Below, piece by piece: positions 1-5,519 of a stretch of DNA of 8,093 nucleotides. Both the position numbers and the translations under genes were made by a program. The DNA lies in assembly GCA_964430875.1 (NCBI GenBank), contig CAYSHP010000091.1, positions 1-8,093 on the forward strand. Direction: 5' to 3'. The notes beneath the pieces are model-generated. The model worked only from the letters and a program-made list of their open reading frames with translations, searched no databases and had not been told where the DNA came from. This stretch comes from M55B127 sp035269185 (GTDB lineage Bacteria > Bacillota > Halanaerobiia > Halanaerobiales > M55B127). Within the stretch, counting starts at the first letter, position 1. Every line of letters begins with the position of its first letter.

Positions 1-136
1 TTTGACTATAATCATGAATACCACTAGCTTTGCTGCCACATTTATAACAGATAGGGGTATATCTTTTATAAGGACTAACCGTTGTAAATATAGCTGTACC
101 TTTATCAGAATCAACAATTTGATCAAAGCCATCAAC
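1..136 (-). pseudogene. Transposase fragment with zinc-finger-like CxxCG motif (ISL3-like?), interrupted
   Basis: The minus strand is open from position 136 to the left edge and reads like protein: a DGFDQIVDSDKG stretch, then PYKRYTPICYKCGSK and GIHDYSQ. The C-x2-C-G pair followed by a basic/His stretch resembles the N-terminal zinc finger of ISL3-type transposases (known family feature). The family name is tentative because only 45 codons are visible. No start codon exists in this frame: a TAA at 139-137 closes it exactly where the outer repeat of the ISLre2 element begins. I infer that the gene began at 1743 on the same strand and was split by that element. The downstream half lies outside the window, so whether the rest is intact cannot be judged. 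Confidence 0.45.
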
Positions 137-137
137 T

Positions 138-158
138 TAGTGTAAAATAACTTTTGGA
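138..158 (+). repeat. Outer inverted repeat, left copy
   Basis: The reverse complement of 1670-1690 matches this copy at 18 of 21 positions (mismatches at the 7th, 10th and 12th bases). It begins TAGTGT and ends ACTTTTGGA. It is either the true IS end or an arm of a palindrome into which the element inserted. Confidence 0.65.
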
Positions 159-178
159 GATTAAGAATAAAAAAATAG

Positions 179-199
179 AAAGAAGACTCCCTTTCTGAT
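179..199 (+). repeat. Inner terminal inverted repeat, left (IRL)
   Basis: The reverse complement of 1646-1666 matches this arm at 17 of 21 positions, including an uninterrupted AAGACTCCCTT and a closing TGAT. The same motif recurs a third time, inverted, at 229-245 just before the transposase start. Confidence 0.75.
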
Positions 200-245
200 A
201 AAATGTTTTTAGTGACAAAAACAAAATTGAAAGGGGAGTCTTCTT
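180..245 (+). promoter_or_regulatory. Leader hairpin that buries the transposase ribosome binding site
   Basis: Bases 180-195 (AAGAAGACTCCCTTTC) pair with 229-245 (GAAAGGGGAGTCTTCTT) across a 33-base loop. This gives a 16-bp stem with a single bulged G. The 3' arm contains the Shine-Dalgarno sequence AAGGGGAG (231-238), which sits 7 bases before the ATG at 246. In an RNA that reads in from outside the element both arms are present and the site would be masked. An RNA starting inside the loop would lack the 5' arm and be translatable. This arrangement is known from other insertion sequences (IS10- and IS50-type protection from read-through); applying it here is inference. Confidence 0.7.
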
Positions 246-1617
246 ATGAATAATATTATACAACATTTTCATGAAAAAATCACGTCTGAACTAGGAAAAG
301 AAATAGAGAACATTTTTTTAAATAGTAAAGGTGATATTACTAACATAATTAATTTGGTGAAAGAAAATTTAGATGAATTAGGATGCAAAATATTAAAATC
401 AGTTCTTGAAGATTTAGATAAGATGATCAAAGAATCAGCTGAACGCAAAAAGAAATGGGTAGTTCAGGAAAAAGAGATGAAAAAGACTTTAGTAACAATA
501 TTTGGAGAAGTCCAATACTTTAGAGTATATTATAAATTAAAAGGAGATAAAGGATTTACATATTTAGTAGATGATATTGTTGGTATTGAAAGATACCAAA
601 GATTAGATGAAGGACTGATAGCAAAGATAGTAGCTTTAACTTCAGATTTTTCCTACCAGAAAAGTGTTGAATTGGCTGTTACAGGAGTGAAATCAAGTAG
701 ACAAACAGCTAAAAACAAGATAAGGCAGGTAGGAGAGATTGATAACAACGAGTTGGACGAAGAAGTTGAAGAAAAAAGTTAAGCGATTATATGTAGAAGC
801 TGATGAAGATCATATAGCTTTACAGCACGGAAAAAAGAAAGCGATAACCAGACTGGTATATGATCATGAAGGATAGAGAAAGTTAATAAGACAAGAAATA
901 AATTAAAGAACCCGAAATATTTTAGTGGTTTGTATAAAAACAGTGTTGAAGATTTATGGCTTGAGGTACTTGATTATATATACGATAATTATGAGTTAGA
1001 TGAAATAGAAACGATTTATTTAGATGCATATGAAGTAGAATGGATTAAGACAGGACTGCACTGGCTACCAAAGGTTAAATATATACTAGATAGATATCAT
1101 CTAAACAAATGTGTAATTAAAGCTACCGGTCATAAGCCTAAGATAAGGTTTAAGCTTTGGGAAGCCCTAAATGAATGTAATTTAGAACAAGTTAAAGAAG
1201 TATTTGCAGCAATAATTGAAGATAAAGAAAAGGAAACCAAATTGAAAGCAGTAAAAGATGCTCGCCATTATATTCTATCTAATTGGGGTGATATTATTAG
1301 ATATCGAGAAGATCCTTATACTATGGGTTGTAGTGCAGAGGGTCATGTAAGCCATATACTGGCTCACAGGATGTCGAGCAGGCCCATTGGGCTGGAGTAT
1401 ACCTGGTGCGGAACAGATGTCTAGGTTGAGAGCTTTTAAATTTAATGGTGGCACTGCAGCAAATATTTGTGAGTTGCTCAAAAGAAATAAAAAAGAGAAA
1501 GTAATAGAGCTTCAAACCCAGAAGATGATAAAAAGAAAAACAGGTAGGAGCTTATATGCCGAACCTAAGGAAGTAATGCCAGCACTTAAGAGAGGATTAA
1601 TAGATGGAACTTATTGA
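246..1617 (+). pseudogene. ISLre2-family (UPF0236) transposase, frameshifted
   Basis: DDE-type transposase of the ISLre2 family, about 456 codons when pieced together, close to family length. Recognisable landmarks in order are: the helical N-terminus (246 on); YVEADEDHIALQ (about 793-828), which holds a presumed catalytic Asp; NPKYFSGLY (about 909-935); WIKTG…YILDRYHLNK (about 1041-1109); CSAEGHVSHILA and SSRP (about 1329-1385); and GWS…GAEQMSRLRAF (1390-1437). Three frame changes break it: in the A6 run at 772-777 (+1, or loss of two bases), near 872 (loss of one base, which exposes a TAG at 874), and at 1386-1389 (one extra base in ATTGGGC). The family's GDGA-x-W motif reads AYEVEW, with Tyr (1029-1031) where a conserved Asp is expected, so even a frame-corrected protein may be inactive. 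The ATG start has a good ribosome binding site inside the leader hairpin. Confidence 0.88.
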
Positions 1618-1645
1618 GCAGTAAAAGCTTATGCTTTTTGATTTA

Positions 1646-1666
1646 ATCATTAAGGGAGTCTTTTTA
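1646..1666 (-). repeat. Inner terminal inverted repeat, right (IRR)
   Basis: This is the partner of 179-199, lying 28 bases after the transposase stop codon. The core on the + strand is AAGGGAGTCTT. Confidence 0.75.
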
Positions 1667-1669
1667 AAA

Positions 1670-1690
1670 TCCAAAAGTAACTTGACACTA
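1670..1690 (-). repeat. Outer inverted repeat, right copy
   Basis: This is the partner of 138-158 (18 of 21). On the minus strand it can be read in frame with the MANIPQMSLFDYREIEM peptide (…DSVKLLLD…), so it could also be coding sequence. That ambiguity leaves the IS boundary unsettled. Confidence 0.6.
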
Positions 1691-1743
1691 TCCATTTCAA
1701 TTTCACGGTAGTCAAAAAGACTCATTTGTGGTATATTAGCCAT
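1691..1743 (-). pseudogene. N-terminus of interrupted transposase-like gene
   Basis: A well-formed translation start lies here: AAGGAGGT (1758-1751) is 7 bases before ATG (1743-1741), and the frame opens MANIPQMSLFDYREIEM. It then runs into the ISLre2 right end and would finish as a 48-residue chimeric peptide at a TAA at 1597. The upstream region looks like an IS end (inverted repeat 1745-1761/1807-1822). For that reason I infer this is the start of the transposase whose next part lies at 136-1 on the same strand. I do not recognise the peptide with certainty, so the family is open. Confidence 0.5.
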
Positions 1744-1744
1744 A

Positions 1745-1822
1745 GGTGAGACCTCCTTGGTTTTTGTTTATTTTGTTTTTTCTTCAATTAACATTATATC
1801 CATAATACCAAGGAGTTTCACC
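1745..1822 (-). promoter_or_regulatory. Leader inverted repeat masking a ribosome binding site (second element)
   Basis: GGTGAGACCTCCTTGGT (1745-1761) pairs with ACCAAGGAGTTTCACC (1807-1822) with one bulge and one mismatch or wobble, over a 45-base loop. On the minus strand the downstream arm contains AAGGAGGT (1758-1751), the ribosome binding site of the ATG at 1743. The loop holds a TATAAT (1798-1793 on the minus strand) that could be a -10 box, though I see no convincing -35. The outer arm plausibly marks the end of the interrupted element at about 1824. The layout is the same as at 180-245 although the sequences are unrelated. Confidence 0.6.
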
Positions 1823-1984
1823 ATTTTTTTACTAAATTTTATTTTTGGGGTCAATATTTTTGATTTTACTATTTTAACCTACATATCATCCTCATTTACT
1901 CTGATTTTGGGGTAAAGAAAATTTAACACCCTTCATGATTTCTTTCATAATAGTGATTATTTGCTTCGCAAATTCCTCGACTAA
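1823..1984. other. Non-coding debris; short orphan C-terminal-like frame on minus strand
   Basis: There is no intact gene here. On the minus strand a frame of about 33 codons runs from near 1990 to a TGA at 1892-1894. It contains EEFAKQIITIMKEIMKGVKF and ends PQNQSK, with no usable start upstream (a TAA precedes it). It reads like the end of a protein, but I do not recognise it and chance cannot be excluded at this length. The rest of the stretch is AT-rich with no promoter or repeat I would defend. Confidence 0.3.
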
Positions 1985-2248
1985 AAATATAACTTAAAAT
2001 ATTTTAAATTCTGCTACACTAAAATATTAGATATAGGACAAGTTCTTGATTTATATGTTTTTAAACCAAAAGATAGAGATCGATGGTTAACACAGGTAGA
2101 TTTTTGAATTGACTCGATAAGTGGAAATAGGGAATTTGCATTGGTATATGCTGATTCGAAAAAAGCTACAAAAGCAATCAATCTAATATACCCTAATAGT
2201 AAGAAAAAATGTTGAAATCGAGAGATTATACTTGAAAAAAGTGGTTAA
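1985..2248 (+). pseudogene. Unidentified gene remnant with two in-frame TGA codons
   Basis: One reading frame stays protein-like for 88 codons and is interrupted only by TGA at 2105-2107 and 2213-2215, before a TAA at 2246-2248. The pieces read DIGQVLDLYVFKPKDRDRW, then GNREFALVYADSKKATKAIN followed by LIYPNSKKK, and NREIILEKSG. There is no start codon or ribosome binding site, so only a C-terminal part is left. A hairpin terminator follows 14 bases after the TAA, which supports this being the tail of a former gene. The frame also contains a TGG Trp codon, so decay (TGG or CGA to TGA) is more likely than a changed genetic code. I do not recognise the protein. Confidence 0.4.
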
Positions 2249-2261
2249 TACAATGACTATT

Positions 2262-2280
2262 AAGCAGCAAGGCTGCTTTT
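2262..2280 (+). terminator. Rho-independent terminator
   Basis: AAGCAGC, a 3-base loop AAG, then GCTGCTT continuing into a short T run. The 7-bp stem is perfect and GC-rich against the local background. It lies 14 bases after the TAA of the gene remnant on the same strand. The T tract is short (4 bases including the end of the stem), so strength is uncertain. Confidence 0.65.
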
Positions 2281-2548
2281 AAATATAAGTCTTATAAAGG
2301 GTATGAGTTGACTATACAGCATCAAATCACTTATATCTTATATAAAGTCGGAAGAATTCCATCTGAATTATTAATTATATTAAATTCATTTGTTAATAAA
2401 ATAAGGATGAGCCTACAATCAATCCAACTGCAAGTGGTTCTTCTAATAATAACAAGTATACGACTAGAAAAAATCTGTTATGCTTCCCATTATAGAAATC
2501 TATTATTCTCCCCCATATTTTTATAAATATCTCACTGTCGCATAGTTA
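2281..2548. other. Intergenic stretch with no supportable gene
   Basis: A 72-codon + strand frame at 2308-2526 has no ribosome binding site and a composition typical of chance AT-rich sequence. On the minus strand, roughly 2485-2410 reads VVYLLLLEEPLAVGLIVGSS before a TAA. This faintly resembles the last membrane segment of an EamA/DMT-type transporter, but it is too short to call. ATATTTTTATAAATAT near 2515-2530 is an AT-only palindrome after the IclR gene and not a convincing terminator. Confidence 0.35.
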
Positions 2549-3325
2549 TTAACCAGCTTGATATCCTAAAGCTTCTGAAATTTTTCTAGAGTATTCCAAA
2601 ATTAAGTCTCCATACTTTTTAGTTATATCATTATTTAATCTAATATTCGGCACTGAAATACTAAACGCAGCATTTATTTCGCCTTTATGATCAAATATAG
2701 GGCCTGCAATACAAATAATACCTTTTTCACTCTCTTCATTATCAATTGCATAACCTTGTTTTTTCACTTGCCGTAAATGTTCTTTAAATTTATCTTGTTT
2801 AACTATTGTGTTTTCAGTAGTTTTAGGCAAACCAATTTTATTTAAAATATTTTCAACAACTTCTTTATCAGAAAAGGCTAATAAAATTTTACCTAGACTT
2901 GTATTATGAGCATAAACCCTTTTTCCAATTTTGGAATGCATACGGATTGTTTCTGAACTTTCAACTTTTTCTATGTATATTACTTCACCATCATCCAGAA
3001 TTCCTAAGTGAACTGTTTCTCCTGTTAATTCCATCAACTCTTCTAAGTAAGAAACAGAAGTCTTACGTAAATCTAGATCATTAATTACTAGGCTACCAAG
3101 TTCAAACAGCTTCAAACCAGTTGTATACTTATCATTTTTATTTACTTGAGTTATATATCCCCGGTACTGCAATGTATTAAGCAACCTATATACAGTACTT
3201 TTATTGAGGTCCATTTTTTTACTTAATTCAGTTACTCCTAGGGGCTCTTTACTATTTGAAACTACTTCTAAAATATTCAAGGCTTTATTTACAGATTTTA
3301 CTAAATGTTTTGGTTTTTCTTTCAC
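2549..3325 (-). CDS. IclR-family transcriptional regulator
   Basis: A cytoplasmic DNA-binding regulator of 258 residues, the usual IclR length. The N-terminus (about residues 10-70) is a winged helix-turn-helix: LGVTELSKKMDLNKSTVYRL is the helix-turn-helix itself and GYITQVNKNDKYTTGLKLFELG is the wing and linker helix. Residues about 85-255 form the GAF-like effector domain, with ETVHLGILDDGEVIYIEKV, the SLGKILLAF segment, and the GYAIDNEESEKGIICIAGPIF and NAAFSISVP strands that line the ligand pocket in family members. IclR proteins usually sense a small carboxylate or aromatic acid and control an adjacent catabolic operon. The GTG start at 3325 is supported by AAAGGAGG about 7 bases upstream. 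It is the last gene of the minus-strand run, 67 bases after the flavoprotein gene, so it may be co-transcribed or use its own promoter in that gap. The effector is unknown; a quinate- or shikimate-like acid is a guess from the neighbours. Confidence 0.93.
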   Translation of the reverse strand: MKEKPKHLVKSVNKALNILEVVSNSKEPLGVTELSKKMDLNKSTVYRLLNTLQYRGYITQVNKNDKYTTGLKLFELGSLVINDLDLRKTSVSYLEELMELTGETVHLGILDDGEVIYIEKVESSETIRMHSKIGKRVYAHNTSLGKILLAFSDKEVVENILNKIGLPKTTENTIVKQDKFKEHLRQVKKQGYAIDNEESEKGIICIAGPIFDHKGEINAAFSISVPNIRLNNDITKKYGDLILEYSRKISEALGYQAG

Positions 3326-3355
3326 AAAACAATCCTCCTTTTAATAAACTAATAT

Positions 3356-3369
3356 TATGTATTTACATA
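3356..3369. promoter_or_regulatory. Perfect palindrome upstream of the IclR gene, candidate operator
   Basis: TATGTA-TT-TACATA is a perfect 6+2+6 inverted repeat lying 31-44 bases upstream of the GTG start of the IclR gene. IclR-family operators are short palindromes of about 13-15 bp near their own gene, so autoregulation is plausible. A related half, TGTATTTA, occurs at 5490-5497 in the gap before the flavoprotein gene. In sequence this AT-rich a chance palindrome is a real possibility. Confidence 0.35.
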
Positions 3370-3392
3370 TATAAAAATATTTTTTCTTTAAT

Positions 3393-5387
3393 TTATTCAA
3401 TAACATTTCCTTCTAAATATTCACGCCATACATTTTCAAACCAATCTTTTGATTCAGGTAAAGGTCTCGTCTTTCTCCAAATAAAGGATACTTTTTTCAT
3501 ATTAGAACTATAAAGCGCCTGCTGAATTTCAGATGACATTTCTCCATAACTTAATTGATAACAGTATTGCTGAGGTAACTGTGCAATAGGTTTATTCCCT
3601 TTACTATCAGTAATTATATATGAACCTCTACTTTTGCCTTTGCTTTCGATATAATTATTTATTGCAGATAAATATACATATTGTGTTATTAAGTAATCAT
3701 AATTTTTAAATGCAAATTCTAAATCTTTAAGAGATAAGAGTTTGATATCTACTGTTAAATTATCTAAATCTTTTTTACTATCTGCTATAGCTTTTTTAAT
3801 TTTATCTTTCGAGCGTATAATACTAGCAGTCTCACTCATTCTTTTCCTTAAATTCAATGTAATTTCACTAACTACATTATTTCCATTGCTTTTAATAAAC
3901 TTGTCCCCTAATTCTAACTTGTCTTCTATTTGGTATTTACAATTTTCAAGAAAACAATCAATATTTATTGGATCTTGTTGATAATGTTTTGTTATATAGA
4001 GAGCTGCTCTAGTGCTTCCGACTTGACCCGCATTAAGAGCACTACCTCCAGGACGATAAACCCCATGACTACCATTTGCTTCTCCAACAGGGAAAAAGTT
4101 ATCTATATTACTTTCCCACCATAGATTTCCCTCCAGCCCACCATTATTATGCTGAGCACACACAGCTATTTCTAATAAATCATTTTCTAAATCTATTCCA
4201 TGTTCTTTATATAACTCATAAGCTGGATAATTCATATGTTTTAGTCTTTCGACAGGAGTACCAAACAAAGCCTCTGATTTGTTTAAATAATTATATCCTT
4301 CATCTCCTAATAATTCAAAATTCAGTTTGTCATCTTTAATAGCTGCAAAACTATTAGTAGAAAAATCAAGCCAAACACGGCGATTTTTATCTACAACCTC
4401 ATGATAAACTAAAATATCAATTAAAGAAGAACCATAGTTGTTTGATTTTTCAGGTGTAAAAGGCCATTGATAGCCTTTAAGAAAAATAGCATCTAGCATT
4501 TTGCCGGGGGATTTAAAGTAAGGTATCAAAAACTCTTTAGCATCCTCACAATCTTGATTAGTTGATATATATCTTGGTAATACTTGCTGATAGGTACCAG
4601 AGAGATTCCATCTAAAATCTTTAGAAGAAATTCCGAACTGACTTTCTGTTAAGTTTTTTCCCATAACACCTGCCTCAAAGGCTACACCAAGAGCACCTGT
4701 TTGGCTTTCGGGATAAACAGAATCCCTATAAATACCTGCTGGGCCACCTGTTGCAAAAATAACATTTGTACTATTGAAAGCTATATATTTAACAGCTCCT
4801 TTTGAAAGATGATCGAGACTCAGGGTTAAAATACCTAATGTTTTTTCTTCTTTGGAGTCTGTTAAAACACCTATCACTTGATATCCATCAAATATTTTTA
4901 TATTTTTTGTTCTCACTTGATTTTCTAATTTTTCTGTCATATATCGAGAAGTGTATGGGCCAGCAGAAGTTGCTCGCATAGCACTATCATGGTCAGTTTT
5001 ATATCCAACATATTCTCCAAATCTATTATGAGGAAAAGGAACACCTAACTCTACTAAATGATAAAAACATCTACTAGAAAGTGCTGCTTCTACTAAAGCT
5101 AGATCTCCATCCATTGCTCCACCATTATAATAAGTTTTAGCCATATCATAAACTGAATCATCTTTTTTGCCAGCTGCAGTTAACTTATAGTACGTCTGTT
5201 TATCAGATCCTGTATTTCTAGAAGTGCCAAAGTTGATACCTTCAGTTACTATAACTATATCTTTTTGCCCCATAGAGTAGAGCCTATTTGCTGCATTTAA
5301 ACCAGCAGCTCCACTACCAACCACAACAGTATTTACTGAATATATATCAACTTTGAAATCACTAATTTCAATTTCATTCTTTAGCAC
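3393..5387 (-). CDS. FAD-dependent reductase/dehydrogenase of the fumarate reductase/succinate dehydrogenase flavoprotein fold
   Basis: A 664-residue soluble flavoprotein. The N-terminus shows the FAD-binding Rossmann motif VVVGSGAAGL (GSGAAG at 24-29) followed by an acidic strand end (VTEG, 47-50). Further family landmarks are FATGGPAGIYR (211-221), GALGVAFEAGV (231-241), HNNGGLEGN (413-421), FFPVGEANGSHGVYRPGGSA (431-450) and LNAGQVGSTRAA (451-462). His441 and Arg445 align with the HG-x-x-R-x-GG substrate/flavin segment of FrdA. The region where FrdA and SdhA carry the FAD-linked His reads GTSRNTGSDKQ, with no His, so the FAD is probably non-covalent. The capping-domain catalytic Arg motif of FrdA is not obvious. 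No signal peptide, haem motif or Fe-S cysteines are seen. I therefore infer a cytoplasmic enzyme working on a small carboxylate other than fumarate, perhaps a cyclohexene carboxylate. The GTG start has GGAGG 8 bases upstream. It follows the SCP2-TudS-like gene by 132 AT-rich bases, a gap in which I found no defensible promoter. Confidence 0.82.
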   Translation of the reverse strand: MLKNEIEISDFKVDIYSVNTVVVGSGAAGLNAANRLYSMGQKDIVIVTEGINFGTSRNTGSDKQTYYKLTAAGKKDDSVYDMAKTYYNGGAMDGDLALVEAALSSRCFYHLVELGVPFPHNRFGEYVGYKTDHDSAMRATSAGPYTSRYMTEKLENQVRTKNIKIFDGYQVIGVLTDSKEEKTLGILTLSLDHLSKGAVKYIAFNSTNVIFATGGPAGIYRDSVYPESQTGALGVAFEAGVMGKNLTESQFGISSKDFRWNLSGTYQQVLPRYISTNQDCEDAKEFLIPYFKSPGKMLDAIFLKGYQWPFTPEKSNNYGSSLIDILVYHEVVDKNRRVWLDFSTNSFAAIKDDKLNFELLGDEGYNYLNKSEALFGTPVERLKHMNYPAYELYKEHGIDLENDLLEIAVCAQHNNGGLEGNLWWESNIDNFFPVGEANGSHGVYRPGGSALNAGQVGSTRAALYITKHYQQDPINIDCFLENCKYQIEDKLELGDKFIKSNGNNVVSEITLNLRKRMSETASIIRSKDKIKKAIADSKKDLDNLTVDIKLLSLKDLEFAFKNYDYLITQYVYLSAINNYIESKGKSRGSYIITDSKGNKPIAQLPQQYCYQLSYGEMSSEIQQALYSSNMKKVSFIWRKTRPLPESKDWFENVWREYLEGNVIE

Positions 5388-5519
5388 TATGATTCCTCCT
5401 TAGATAATAATATCATTATATCCTGGTATAATAAATAATAAAATAATTATAGACACTATTTTTACTTATTGATATATTACTAAATTAACTGTATTTATTT
5501 AATATATAATCTTAAATAA

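Larger units (their letters stand above)
138..1690 (+). mobile_element. Decayed ISLre2-family insertion sequence
   Basis: This element carries one transposase frame on the + strand, bounded by two nested sets of inverted repeats. The inner pair (179-199 and 1646-1666) matches at 17 of 21 positions around the core AAGACTCCCTT and would give a 1488-base element. The outer pair (138-158 and 1670-1690) matches at 18 of 21 and would give 1553 bases. Both lengths suit the family. I favour the outer limits weakly, because the flanking minus-strand reading frame breaks exactly at 136/1691. The left arm is about 17 bases longer than the right between the two sets. I could not find a clean target duplication, which fits an old insertion. 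With three frameshifts in the transposase, it should not move on its own. Confidence 0.75.

Noticed and set aside
771..784. A6G run as a programmed frameshift site in the transposase
   Set aside because: The phase does not fit a canonical -1 A AAA AAG slip: +1 or -2 is needed. Two further unrelated frameshifts show the gene is simply decayed.
874..876. In-frame TAG as an independent nonsense mutation
   Set aside because: It disappears if the one-base deletion is placed at about 872; the frame then reads E-G-I-E-K-V into the next segment.
2308..2526. 72-codon + strand open frame
   Set aside because: No ribosome binding site, a chance-like hydrophobic composition and no family motif.
3256..4339. 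Several + strand open frames of 60-90 codons opposite the IclR and flavoprotein genes
   Set aside because: They are shadows of well-supported minus-strand genes, without ribosome binding sites or recognisable motifs.
5398..5420. GATA…TATC imperfect palindrome before the flavoprotein gene as an operator
   Set aside because: Only about 6 of 10 pairs match, which is within chance for this composition.
5496..5518. TATTTAA…TTAAATA stem after the SCP2-TudS-like gene as a terminator
   Set aside because: A 7-bp AT-only stem with a 9-base loop and no T tract on the minus strand; too weak in such AT-rich sequence.
5388..5519. Internal promoter(s) in the 132-base gap (TATAAT-like words on the minus strand)
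   Set aside because: Several TATAAT-like words exist, but none has a credible -35 at 16-18 bases, and such words are expected by chance here.
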